From contig CAISLN010000069.1 in NCBI GenBank assembly GCA_903886275.1, positions 29,372 through 93,371 of the forward strand: DNA of 64,000 nt, given 5' to 3'. Source of the stretch: an uncultured beta proteobacterium. GTDB taxonomy: Bacteria; Pseudomonadota; Gammaproteobacteria; Burkholderiales; Burkholderiaceae_C. Below the pieces are notes generated by a model. That model was not told the origin of the DNA, ran no database searches, and saw only the letters and a list, made by a program, of their open reading frames with translations. A program made the translations under genes and the position numbers. Of the stretch, positions 49,254 through 57,637 are shown one piece after another (the stretch's first letter is position 1; the number at the start of each line of letters is the position of its first letter).

Positions 49254-50096
49254 ATGAAAGACATAGTAATCACCGAAGACGACTTCCAGAAGTTCCGGGA
49301 GTTCTTCTACCGCAAGACCGGCATCAACTTCGAGTCCAGCAAGCGGTACTTTGTGGACAAGCGGCTGGTGGAGCGCATGCAGGCCACCCGCAGCGCCGAC
49401 TTTCGCAGCTACTTCACCATGCTGCGCTTCCAGGCCTCGGGCGAAGAGGTGCAGTTGCTCACCAACCTGATGACGGTGAACGAAACCTATTTTTTGCGCG
49501 AGGAATACCAGTTCCACTGCCTGGTCAACTCGATACTGCCCGACATCGTGCAGCGCAAGACCGACCGGGGACCGATCCGCATCTGGTGCATTCCCTCGTC
49601 CTCGGGCGAAGAGCCCTATTCGATTGCACTGCATCTGATGGAGCGCTGGGCCGGCATTGCCAAATGGGATGTGGAAATCATCTCCTCTGACATCGACACC
49701 GGCATTTTGCACAAGGCCCGCGTGGGGCGCTATTCGCAGCGCTCGGTGCAGCATTTGCCTATCGGCTGGTTGAGCAAGTACTTCAAGCGCATCGGCGATG
49801 AGTTCCAGATCAGCGATGACATGCGCCAGGCCGTGGAATTCACCCGCGTGAACCTGGCCGCACCGGCCGACACCCGGCCCTACCGCAATTTCGACATCAT
49901 CTTCTGCCGCAACCTGCTGATTTACTTTGATGACGCCTCGCGCAAGTCGGCGGCAGAAACCTTTTATGACGCCCTCAAACCCGGGGGCTTTATTTGCCTG
50001 GGCCATTCTGAGTCCATGAGCCGCATCTCGTCGCTGTACAAGGTGCGCAAATTTCCCGAAGCCATTGTTTATCAAAAGTCCTTGGAGGCCCGATGA
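49254..50096 (+). CDS. cheR: Chemoreceptor glutamate methyltransferase
   Basis: A 280-residue S-adenosylmethionine-dependent methyltransferase. It has the all-helical N-domain (DFQKFREFFYRKTGINFESSKRYFVDKRL) and a Rossmann-type SAM domain (RIWCIPSSSGEEPYSIALHL and NFDIIFCRNLLIYFD, typical of CheR). The ATG at 49254 with GAGGAG upstream was chosen. It methylates receptor glutamates and opposes CheB. The downstream CheY-like gene overlaps its stop by four bases. Confidence 0.97.
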   Translation: MKDIVITEDDFQKFREFFYRKTGINFESSKRYFVDKRLVERMQATRSADFRSYFTMLRFQASGEEVQLLTNLMTVNETYFLREEYQFHCLVNSILPDIVQRKTDRGPIRIWCIPSSSGEEPYSIALHLMERWAGIAKWDVEIISSDIDTGILHKARVGRYSQRSVQHLPIGWLSKYFKRIGDEFQISDDMRQAVEFTRVNLAAPADTRPYRNFDIIFCRNLLIYFDDASRKSAAETFYDALKPGGFICLGHSESMSRISSLYKVRKFPEAIVYQKSLEAR

Positions 50097-50464
50097 AACG
50101 CATCCTGATTATTGATGACGCTGCGACCGTTCGCATGTACCACCGCACCATCCTGGAGGATGCCGGCTACAACGTGTCCGAGGCCATCAACGGCGTGGAA
50201 GCGCTAGAGAAGGCCTTGCAGCAGCCCTACGACCTCTACATCGTAGACATCAACATGCCCAAGCTCGACGGCTATGGGTTTTTGCGCCAGCTGCGCACCG
50301 AAGACATGGAGCAGGCGCCTGCCATCATGGTCTCTACCGAACAGGCCGAGCACGACCAGATTGCGGCCTTTCGCGCCGGTGCCAACTGCTATATCGCCAA
50401 GCCGGTGCGACCCGAGCAACTGCTGACGCATGTGCGCCTGCTGCTCGGGGAAGCCACGCCATGA
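50093..50464 (+). CDS. CheY-like response regulator
   Basis: A 123-residue stand-alone receiver with acidic pair Asp8-Asp9, acceptor Asp52 (YIVDINMPKLDG) and a Lys in YIAKPV. It overlaps cheR by four bases and precedes cheA by 61 bases. It is a phosphate acceptor for CheA and possibly the main output of this pathway. Thr/Ser switch position: VSTEQAEH has Ser/Thr in place. Confidence 0.93.
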   Translation: MKRILIIDDAATVRMYHRTILEDAGYNVSEAINGVEALEKALQQPYDLYIVDINMPKLDGYGFLRQLRTEDMEQAPAIMVSTEQAEHDQIAAFRAGANCYIAKPVRPEQLLTHVRLLLGEATP

Positions 50465-50525
50465 GCGAATCAACAGGCCGCCCAAAGCTTGCGCGCACTG
50501 CAATGCACGGCATGGAGGTGCTGCG

Positions 50526-53189
50526 ATGAACCCGCTGCTTGAGCAGTTCCTGTCGGAGGCGCGTGACTTCCTGCAAAGCATTGGCGAAGACCTGATGCAC
50601 CTGGAGCAGGCCCCCAAGGACAAGGAACTGCTGGTGTCGCTGTTTCGTTCGGTGCACACCCTCAAGGGCAACAGCGGCCTGTTCGATTTCCCGGAAATGA
50701 CGCGCGTGCTGCACGCCGGCGAAGACCTGATGGACGCGGTGCGCAATGGCCGCCTGGCCTTCACCCAGGCGCTGGCCGACGAGCTGCTCGACGCCATGGA
50801 CTTTGTCGGCATGCTGTGCGACGAGATTGAAACCGGCGGACGCATACCGGCTGCACGTGCGGCCGATTCGACCCGTCTGGCTGCCGTCTTGCGCGCCCTG
50901 CTGGAACAAAACGCCCTGCCCGACGCCCAGGAGTCCAGCGAGGCCCTGTTTACCGACGCGGCTGATGCCCTGCGCAACAACCCGGCGCAACTCCCCCTGG
51001 GCAAGCTTCCCGAGGCGGTGCTGCTAGACGCCTACCAGCGTGCCCAACAAGGCCAATTGCTGCACTGGGTCAGCTACCAACCGATTGCCGAATGTTTTTT
51101 TCAGGGCGATGACCCCTTGCATGCGGCGCGCCAGACCCCGGCCATCCTGGGGGTGCGCATAGTCCCACGCGAGGCCTTTGGCCCCTTGGCCGCGCTAGAC
51201 GCGTACCACTGCGTGCTCGAGTTCCAGATGCTCAGCGCAGCGCCGCTGGAAGAACTGCTGGAGCATTACCGCTATGTGGCCGATCAGGTGCGCATGGTGC
51301 CCGTACCCGCCCCCTATTTTGTGCAACCCCAGGGCGATCCCAATGGCGGGCCGGTGTATGAAGACTTTGTCGCCGAAGCACTGCTGCTGCTCAATGCCGG
51401 CAAGCTCAGCGAGCTGCGCCAAGCCGCCCAAAGCCTGCTGCACCTGAGCAGCCCCGCCTTGGTGCTGTCCTCGGCGTTGCGCTGGCTGCTGCTGGTGCTG
51501 GAGACTGAACCCCAGAATTTGATGGTGCTGCGTACGCTGGTTGAATTTCTGCGCACCCTCAGCCCGCCCGACTGGAGCGCCGCAATCCAGAAGGCCAAGG
51601 CGATCGCGCCTGTCATCGCCACGCCCGCCGCCCACGCACCAGATGCCCATGCGGCAGTACGCGCCCTGTTTGCCGCGCAAGGCCATATCCTGCGTCTGGA
51701 AGACCAGCCCGGTTGGCTGGTCGGACGCCTGCGATCGGTGGCCGCGGTGCTGATTCGCTGCTGCCGCGCCATGGGCGATAACGAAGCCGAGCAGGAGATC
51801 GCAAGCGCCCTGGCCCGGTCCCTGGCGCAAGGCGACAGCGCGCCCCTGCTGACCTGGTTGGAGGCGCACCAAGCGAGCGTGCCAGCACCCGCCAGCGTTG
51901 AAGAGGCGGCCAGCGTTGCCAGCACTGCGGACGTCGAGGACTTGGCCCCTGCCTCCCAGGACGCCGCGACGGAGGACAACCCCGTCTTTGGTCGGCGTGC
52001 CGAAGACAGCGCCGGCCCCAAGAGCCTCAAGGTGGACCAGTCCAAGATCGACCGCCTGATGAACCTGATAGGTGAGATGGTGGTCTCCAAGAACGCCCTG
52101 CCCTACCTGGCACAGCGCGCCGAGGAGATGTATGGCGTGCGCGAACTGGCGCGCGAAATCAAGGCCCAGTACGCCGTCATCAACCGCATCGCCGAAGAAA
52201 TGCAAGACGCCATCATGCAGGTGCGCATGCTGCCGGTGTCCTTTGTGTTCCAGCGCTTTCCGCGCCTGGTGCGCGACATCTCGCGCAAGCTGGGCAAGGA
52301 GGTGGAGCTGGTGCTAGAAGGCGAAGAGACCGAGGCCGACAAGAACATCATCGAGTCGCTGGCCGACCCGCTGATCCACATCGTGCGCAACAGCCTGGAC
52401 CATGGCCTGGAAACACCCGAGGTGCGCCGTGCGGCCGGCAAGCCTGCTGCGGGCAAGCTGACGATTCGCGCGGTGCAAGAGGGCGACCGCGTGCTGATCG
52501 ACATCATCGACGATGGCCGCGGCATTGACCCCCAGGTCATCAAGCGCAAGGCCTACGAAAAGGGATTGATCGACGAAGCCACGCTGGAGCGCATCAGCGA
52601 CCGCGATGCCATCCACCTGGTGTTTGCGCCCGGCTTCTCCACCGTCGAGGTGGTGTCCGACCTGTCGGGCCGGGGCGTCGGTATGGACGTGGTGCGCACC
52701 GCCGTGGAAAAGGTCAACGGCAGCCTGACACTGGAGAGCGAAGTGGGCAGGGGCACGCGCCTGCGCATCTCGCTGCCGCTGTCCATGGCCGTTACCAATG
52801 TCATGATCGTCGAGTCCGACGGACAGATTTTTGGAGTCCCCATGGACCATGTGGTGGAAACCGTGCGCGTACCCTGCGCCTCCATCCACGCCATCAAGCA
52901 AAGCCAGAGCATCGTGCTGCGCGGCAGCATCGTGCCGCTCAAGGCCCTCAACAGCCTGCTGGAGCTGGACCGCTCGGCCAAGCCCAACGCCGACAATGAA
53001 ATGGCCGTGCTGGTGGTCAAGATCGGCAATGAGTCGGTGGGACTGATCGTGGACGACTTCCACGAAACCGCCGAGATCCTCCAGAAGCCGCTGGCGGGCG
53101 TGCTCACCGGCCTTTCGGTCTATTCCGGCTCGGCCCTGATGGGTGACGGCTCGGTGCTGATGGTGCTCAACGTCAAGGAGCTTGTTTAA
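50526..53189 (+). CDS. cheA: Chemosensory histidine kinase with a long central insert
   Basis: An 887-residue CheA. The Hpt domain has His44 in FRSVHTLKGNSG. There is no obvious CheY-binding P2 domain; instead about 370 residues of mostly helical, Ala-rich sequence (about 115-490) separate it from the P3 dimerisation domain (KSLKVDQSKIDRLMNLIGEMV). The ATPase domain has HIVRNSLDHGLE, IDDGRGID and SGRGVGMDVV, and the CheW-like C-terminal domain ends LMVLNVKELV. The ATG at 50526 is preceded by GGAGG. Its likely phospho-targets are the four or so receivers and CheB in this operon. The extra domain may bind a partner specific to this pathway. Confidence 0.96.
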   Translation: MNPLLEQFLSEARDFLQSIGEDLMHLEQAPKDKELLVSLFRSVHTLKGNSGLFDFPEMTRVLHAGEDLMDAVRNGRLAFTQALADELLDAMDFVGMLCDEIETGGRIPAARAADSTRLAAVLRALLEQNALPDAQESSEALFTDAADALRNNPAQLPLGKLPEAVLLDAYQRAQQGQLLHWVSYQPIAECFFQGDDPLHAARQTPAILGVRIVPREAFGPLAALDAYHCVLEFQMLSAAPLEELLEHYRYVADQVRMVPVPAPYFVQPQGDPNGGPVYEDFVAEALLLLNAGKLSELRQAAQSLLHLSSPALVLSSALRWLLLVLETEPQNLMVLRTLVEFLRTLSPPDWSAAIQKAKAIAPVIATPAAHAPDAHAAVRALFAAQGHILRLEDQPGWLVGRLRSVAAVLIRCCRAMGDNEAEQEIASALARSLAQGDSAPLLTWLEAHQASVPAPASVEEAASVASTADVEDLAPASQDAATEDNPVFGRRAEDSAGPKSLKVDQSKIDRLMNLIGEMVVSKNALPYLAQRAEEMYGVRELAREIKAQYAVINRIAEEMQDAIMQVRMLPVSFVFQRFPRLVRDISRKLGKEVELVLEGEETEADKNIIESLADPLIHIVRNSLDHGLETPEVRRAAGKPAAGKLTIRAVQEGDRVLIDIIDDGRGIDPQVIKRKAYEKGLIDEATLERISDRDAIHLVFAPGFSTVEVVSDLSGRGVGMDVVRTAVEKVNGSLTLESEVGRGTRLRISLPLSMAVTNVMIVESDGQIFGVPMDHVVETVRVPCASIHAIKQSQSIVLRGSIVPLKALNSLLELDRSAKPNADNEMAVLVVKIGNESVGLIVDDFHETAEILQKPLAGVLTGLSVYSGSALMGDGSVLMVLNVKELV

Positions 53190-53431
53190 TGCCTATCGAA
53201 TTCGAAAAGGGGCTGGTGCGCATGCAGGGCATCGTCAGCGTGGACGAGGCCGAGGGCCTGCTTGAATGGCTGCAAAACAAGCCTGCTACAAAAATTGATT
53301 TAAGCGACTGCAAGCACCTGCACCCGGCCAATTTACAGGTTCTAATGGCTTGCGGCTGCAAAGTCAGCGCATGGCCTTTGGACAGCGGTTTACGCAGCTG
53401 GCTTGAAACTGCGCTCCCCTCTCTCTCTTAG
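53189..53431 (+). CDS. Small STAS-like protein
   Basis: An 80-residue protein resembling a short STAS (anti-sigma-factor-antagonist-like) domain: a beta strand with ALEGKMVR-type start (here FEKGLVRMQGIVSV), then TKIDLSDCKHLHPANLQVLMACG where a serine would normally be the regulated residue. Its start shares a base with the cheA stop (TAATG), so it is translationally coupled to CheA. STAS proteins often bind kinases or phosphatases; the partner here is unknown. Confidence 0.65.
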   Translation: MPIEFEKGLVRMQGIVSVDEAEGLLEWLQNKPATKIDLSDCKHLHPANLQVLMACGCKVSAWPLDSGLRSWLETALPSLS

Positions 53432-53439
53432 GAAATTCA

Positions 53440-53814
53440 ATGGCTAAAACCATCCTGATCGTCGACGACTCCAGCACCATGTTGATGAGCCTGCGCAACA
53501 GTCTGGAGATCGCTGGCTTCAAGGTGCTGTCGGCCAACGACGGCCAACCGGCCTTGGACCAGCTCAAGGCCGGTGCCAAGCCAGACCTGATCATCACCGA
53601 CATCAATATGCCCAACATGGGTGGTATCGAATTCATTGCCAAGGCGCGCGCCATGAGCGGATTTCGCTTCACCCCGATTTTGGTGCTCACCACCGAGAGC
53701 CAGCAGGCCAGGCGCGACGAAGCCAAGAGCCTGGGTGCCACCGGTTGGCTGGTCAAGCCCGTCAGCGGCACCGATCTGACACGCATCATCAAGCAGGTGC
53801 TACCTGGGGCATGA
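53440..53814 (+). CDS. CheY-like response regulator
   Basis: A 124-residue receiver: Asp9-Asp10, acceptor Asp54 (IITDINMPNMGG), and Lys in WLVKPV. It resembles the true chemotaxis CheY subgroup (TILIVDDSSTMLMSLRNSL). It starts eight bases after the STAS gene and overlaps the next receptor gene by four bases. As a second small receiver of the operon, it could be an alternative output or a phosphate sink. Confidence 0.93.
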   Translation: MAKTILIVDDSSTMLMSLRNSLEIAGFKVLSANDGQPALDQLKAGAKPDLIITDINMPNMGGIEFIAKARAMSGFRFTPILVLTTESQQARRDEAKSLGATGWLVKPVSGTDLTRIIKQVLPGA

Positions 53815-54998
53815 ACATGAAGCCAGCGCATCTGTGGCAGCACATTTCTACCAAGGGTCGTAGCCACGTCTGCGTGGTCGCGGTACTGGCCCTGTTGCTG
53901 GCGAGCCGGTTCTTGCCCGCCAACAGCCTGGACTCGCTGCTGGGGCGCTCCGGTGACAGCACAATGCTGCTGGCCGCCCTGTTGCTGCTGGCATCGCTGT
54001 TCTGGAAGCCGCCGGTCGCTGCAAAAGGCCCTGTCGCCGCATGGACCCCACTGGCCGATCTGCGCAGCCTGCTCAAGGTCCATCTGGAGCTGGACCAAGG
54101 CATCGATGCGAAGCTGGTCGAAGTGGCGCAAGACACCGAAAATTCCGCCCTGTCCATCATCAGTGAGGTGCGCGGGCTCTACGACAGCGCCAACCTGCTG
54201 GTCAAGTACCTGGAAACCTCCAGCCCGCAGGCCAACAGCCTGGGCAGCGACATTGTCAACAGCGTGTCCTACCTGGTCGAGATCGGCGCCTTCATCGAGG
54301 AGCTTCCCGCCAAGATGACGCGCGACCTCAACAGCGTGCAAAGCGTGGTGCAGGAGATCACCGAACTCAGCTCCCTGGTGGGCTCGGTGCAGGCCATCAG
54401 CATGCAGTCGCACCTGCTGGCCATCAATGCCGCCATTGAAGGCAGCCGCGCCGGCGCTGCCGGTTCTGCCTTCAGGGTGGTCGCCGACGAGATGCGTCTG
54501 CTGGCCGGCAACTCCAGCGCCGTGGCGCTCAAGATCACCGCCGGTCTGCACCGCGCGCGCGCTGCTGTAGAGGGCGGCATGGCCACGCGTGTGCAAGAGT
54601 CTTCCAAGGCGCTGCACGATGTTGCCAATGCCGTGAGCTCGATTCAAAAGCTGCAGGAAAACTTTGAAGACATGAGCCAGTACTTCAAGACCCGCTTTGC
54701 CGTCATCACGCAGCACAACCTGAGCCTGGCGCATGACATCGCCGAGGTCTTGGGCCATATCCAATACCAGGACGTGGTGTCGCAGTGCATAGAGCGCATA
54801 CGCAAGACACAGACGCAGCGCAATGCGTTTTTGCAGTCCAGTGTGGACAAGCTGCGCGCAAGCAGGCCGGATATGAAAGCGCTGCAGGCCGCACTGATGC
54901 AGATCCAACAGGACTTTGCTGAGCAAGAAGACTTGCACAAGCACTCGGCCCGACACGACAAAGACGCGGTCGGAGAAGCCAAGTTTGAACTTTTTTGA
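53811..54998 (+). CDS. Short membrane chemoreceptor-like protein
   Basis: A 395-residue receptor-type protein. Two membrane segments lie close together (about 20-35 and 50-64), leaving almost no periplasmic domain. The cytoplasmic part has a helical bundle and a divergent signalling tip around VQAISMQSHLLAINAAIEGSRAGAAGSAFRVVADEM, and ends with IQYQDVVSQCIERI and a charged tail. It probably senses inside the cell or at the membrane, or takes a signal from a partner protein. The ATG overlaps the preceding stop (ATGA). It may tether the otherwise soluble array to the membrane. Confidence 0.85.
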   Translation: MNMKPAHLWQHISTKGRSHVCVVAVLALLLASRFLPANSLDSLLGRSGDSTMLLAALLLLASLFWKPPVAAKGPVAAWTPLADLRSLLKVHLELDQGIDAKLVEVAQDTENSALSIISEVRGLYDSANLLVKYLETSSPQANSLGSDIVNSVSYLVEIGAFIEELPAKMTRDLNSVQSVVQEITELSSLVGSVQAISMQSHLLAINAAIEGSRAGAAGSAFRVVADEMRLLAGNSSAVALKITAGLHRARAAVEGGMATRVQESSKALHDVANAVSSIQKLQENFEDMSQYFKTRFAVITQHNLSLAHDIAEVLGHIQYQDVVSQCIERIRKTQTQRNAFLQSSVDKLRASRPDMKALQAALMQIQQDFAEQEDLHKHSARHDKDAVGEAKFELF

Positions 54999-55067
54999 GG
55001 CAAGTCCTGCGTTCAATACCCACATCCGCCGCAGACTGCGCCTCTTATCTTTACTGGAAAAACCCTT

Positions 55068-55436
55068 ATGTCCCATGTATTAGTTATTGAAGATGATGAG
55101 TTCTTCCGCGAAGCCCTGCAGCAAATGCTGATCAAGGAAGGGCACCAAGTCACTGCCTCACACGATGGTGCAGAGGCCCTGTCCATGCTGGAGCGCGTGC
55201 GCCCCGATCTGATCATCACCGACATCCTGATGCCCAATATGGACGGCATGGAATTCATCATGGAATTGGTCCGCCAGAGCAACAACACCCCCTTGATCGC
55301 CATGTCGGGGGGCCGACGCTCCATCACCTCGGCCTTTAACCTGGAGTCTGCCAGGCTGCTGGGCGTGAAGGTCACACTGAGCAAGCCCTTTACCCACACA
55401 GCGCTGCGCGCCGCGCTGCACGAAGCGCTCATGTGA
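55068..55436 (+). CDS. Single-domain response regulator
   Basis: A 122-residue receiver with Glu8-Asp9-Asp10, acceptor Asp52 (IITDILMPNMDG) and Lys106 in LSKPF. It is 69 bases after the membrane receptor gene and overlaps the ParA gene start (GTGA). The coupling suggests that it works with the ParA-type ATPase, perhaps telling it when to act. Confidence 0.92.
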   Translation: MSHVLVIEDDEFFREALQQMLIKEGHQVTASHDGAEALSMLERVRPDLIITDILMPNMDGMEFIMELVRQSNNTPLIAMSGGRRSITSAFNLESARLLGVKVTLSKPFTHTALRAALHEALM

Positions 55437-56230
55437 CAAGCCCCGCGGCGCTACGCACCATTGCCGTTTGCAACCGCAAGGGCGGAGCTGGCAAGACCAC
55501 CACATCGGTCAACGTAGCTGCGGAATTGGCCCATCTGGGCTGGCGTGTGCTGCTGCTCGATCTGGACTCGCAAGGCCATTGCGCGGTCGGCCTGGGTGAC
55601 AAGCTAGCGCCCGGTGCGGCCACGGTCCATGGCCTCTTTACCGACCCCGAGGCCCGCCTGATAGACACCGTTCGCGCCAGCGCCTATCCCAACCTGGCAC
55701 TGGCCGCGGCGAACCAGCTTTTTGAACACGGCAGTGGCTCACGCGACGAACTGCGCCTGGCCCGCGCGCTGGCCGACCCGGCCCTGGCCGAGCGCTTTGA
55801 CCTGGTGGTGATCGACACCCCACCCTCGCTGGACCTGCTGCTGTTCAACGCCCTGTCGGCCGCCCATTTTGTACTGGTACCTTTTGTGCCCCATCCGCTT
55901 TCCTACGAGGGGGTTCGGCAATTGATGCGCGTGCTGTTGCGCATCATGTCCAAGCAAAACCCCGGCCTGAAACTGTTGGGCTTTTTGCCCACCATGGCCA
56001 CCGCGCATATTCGCCAGCATCGAACCGTCACCGGCGATGTGGCACGCCAATATGGCGCTCCGCGTGTACTGGGCGCCATACGCACAGACATCAAGCTGGC
56101 GGAGTCTTTTGCCGCCGGCATGCCCGCGCGCTACTACGCGCCGGGTTGCCGGGGCGCCTTGGACTATGCCGCGCTGGCGCTCAGCATCACGCAACTACTG
56201 GGAGACCCACGTGCACAAGCGCCGCGCTAA
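55433..56230 (+). CDS. ParA/MinD-family ATPase
   Basis: A 265-residue Walker-type ATPase with the deviant Walker A motif CNRKGGAGKTTTSVN, switch region IDTPPSLDLLLFNAL and the ParA-typical VPFVPHPLSYEGV. It lacks a DNA-binding N-terminal domain, like the small orphan ParA proteins that position cytoplasmic chemoreceptor clusters in other proteobacteria (for example PpfA of Rhodobacter sphaeroides). The GTG start overlaps the receiver stop. The soluble receptor at 44056 is a natural cargo candidate. No ParB gene is adjacent, which fits cluster positioning more than plasmid partitioning. Confidence 0.88.
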   Translation: MTSPAALRTIAVCNRKGGAGKTTTSVNVAAELAHLGWRVLLLDLDSQGHCAVGLGDKLAPGAATVHGLFTDPEARLIDTVRASAYPNLALAAANQLFEHGSGSRDELRLARALADPALAERFDLVVIDTPPSLDLLLFNALSAAHFVLVPFVPHPLSYEGVRQLMRVLLRIMSKQNPGLKLLGFLPTMATAHIRQHRTVTGDVARQYGAPRVLGAIRTDIKLAESFAAGMPARYYAPGCRGALDYAALALSITQLLGDPRAQAPR

Positions 56231-57623
56231 CAAGAGGGCATCCACGCGACAGGCACGCGCCATCGGCATGGCATTGTCGCCAGCCAGAAGCATGATCTTC
56301 CACGACCCGCTAACCGGGCTGCCCAATCGCGGTTTGATACAGGACCGGCTGACCTTGGCACTGGCCGCCAGCGCAGGCAGCGGCCTGTTGGGCGCGCTGT
56401 TTTGGATCAATATCAAGAATTTTCGTGCCCTCAACATATCCGAAGGCCACGAAACCGGCGACCAGATCCTGATGCAACTCTCGGCACGCCTGTGCAGCGT
56501 GGCACGCGATAGCGACATGGTGGCACGCCTGTGGGGTGACGAGTTCCTGATCTTGTTGGAAGCCCTGGGAAGCAACGCCGCCGAGGCCACCCACAATGCA
56601 CGCCTGATGGGTGAACGCTTGCGCAACGCCATGCTCACGCCCATGGACCTGCATACCTACCACTATGCCTGCAGCCTGCGCATAGGCGTCAGCCTGTTTC
56701 AGGCGCCCGACAAGGTCGCCGATGTCTTTAGGCGCGCGGCACTGGCCTTGCAAGAAACTGCCACACAGGAGGCCGACAGCCTGTGCTTCTTCGATCCCCT
56801 GATGCAGTCGCAGCATGAGCAGCGCAACACCCTGCTGGCCGAACTGACCAAGGCCGTCCTATGGCAGCAGTTTTGTATTTACTACCAGCCGCAGGTGGAC
56901 TATAGAGAACAGGTGGTGGGGGTCGAGGCACTCATACGCTGGCAGCATCCCCTGCACGGCCTGGTGCCACCCAATACCTTTATTCCACTGGCCGAAGAAG
57001 CCGATCTGATTCTGCCCATCGGGCTGTGGGTGCTCAGGACCGCCTGCGTCCAACTCAAACTGTGGGAGCAAAAACCGCTTTGCAGCCAACTGCAGGTGTC
57101 GGTCAATGTCAGCGTGCGCCAGTTTCAACAGCCCGCCTTTGTGGCACAGGTTCAGGCGGCCCTATTGGATAGCGGTGCCAAGCCAGAGCTGCTCAAGCTG
57201 GAACTGACCGAGAGTTTGATGCTGGAAAACCTCGACGACGTGGTCGGCAAAATGCAGCAGATCCGCCGCCTGGGCGTGCGCTTCTCGCTCGATGACTTCG
57301 GCACCGGATACTCTTCGCTGGCCCATCTGGCCAACCTGCCGATCGACCAACTCAAGATCGACCGCTCGTTTGTGCACAACATTCCCGGCAAAAGCAGCGA
57401 TGAAATCATCACGCGCACCATCATCGCCATGGGTCGGGGCCTGGGCATGGAAGTGATTGCCGAGGGGGTGGAAACCGAGGCGCAGCACGCCTTTCTCGCC
57501 AACAACGGATGCAACGTCTACCAGGGCTATCTGTTTGGCCGACCGGTCAGCCCGGATGTACTGGAGGCGCTGCTGCTACAGGCGCAGCGCCAGTTGGCCC
57601 TTGCGCCCAGCGCGCAAGAATGA
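56211..57623 (+). CDS. GGDEF-EAL protein with degenerate GGDEF, probable c-di-GMP phosphodiesterase
   Basis: A 470-residue cytosolic protein. The GGDEF domain (about 28-190) has the signature altered to Trp108-Gly-Asp-Glu-Phe (RLWGDEF), so cyclase activity is doubtful. The EAL domain (about 205-460) is intact: EAL at 239-241 (GVEALIRW), ELTESLMLEN, DDFGTGYSSL at 361-370, and EGVETEAQ. It would hydrolyse c-di-GMP, possibly regulated by GTP binding to the GGDEF part. The GTG at 56211 (GGGAGA upstream) was chosen because it overlaps the ParA gene by 20 bases and leaves a short basic N-terminus. Last gene of the chemosensory operon. Confidence 0.92.
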   Translation: MHKRRANKRASTRQARAIGMALSPARSMIFHDPLTGLPNRGLIQDRLTLALAASAGSGLLGALFWINIKNFRALNISEGHETGDQILMQLSARLCSVARDSDMVARLWGDEFLILLEALGSNAAEATHNARLMGERLRNAMLTPMDLHTYHYACSLRIGVSLFQAPDKVADVFRRAALALQETATQEADSLCFFDPLMQSQHEQRNTLLAELTKAVLWQQFCIYYQPQVDYREQVVGVEALIRWQHPLHGLVPPNTFIPLAEEADLILPIGLWVLRTACVQLKLWEQKPLCSQLQVSVNVSVRQFQQPAFVAQVQAALLDSGAKPELLKLELTESLMLENLDDVVGKMQQIRRLGVRFSLDDFGTGYSSLAHLANLPIDQLKIDRSFVHNIPGKSSDEIITRTIIAMGRGLGMEVIAEGVETEAQHAFLANNGCNVYQGYLFGRPVSPDVLEALLLQAQRQLALAPSAQE

Positions 57624-57637
57624 GTCTGCTGGCGCTA

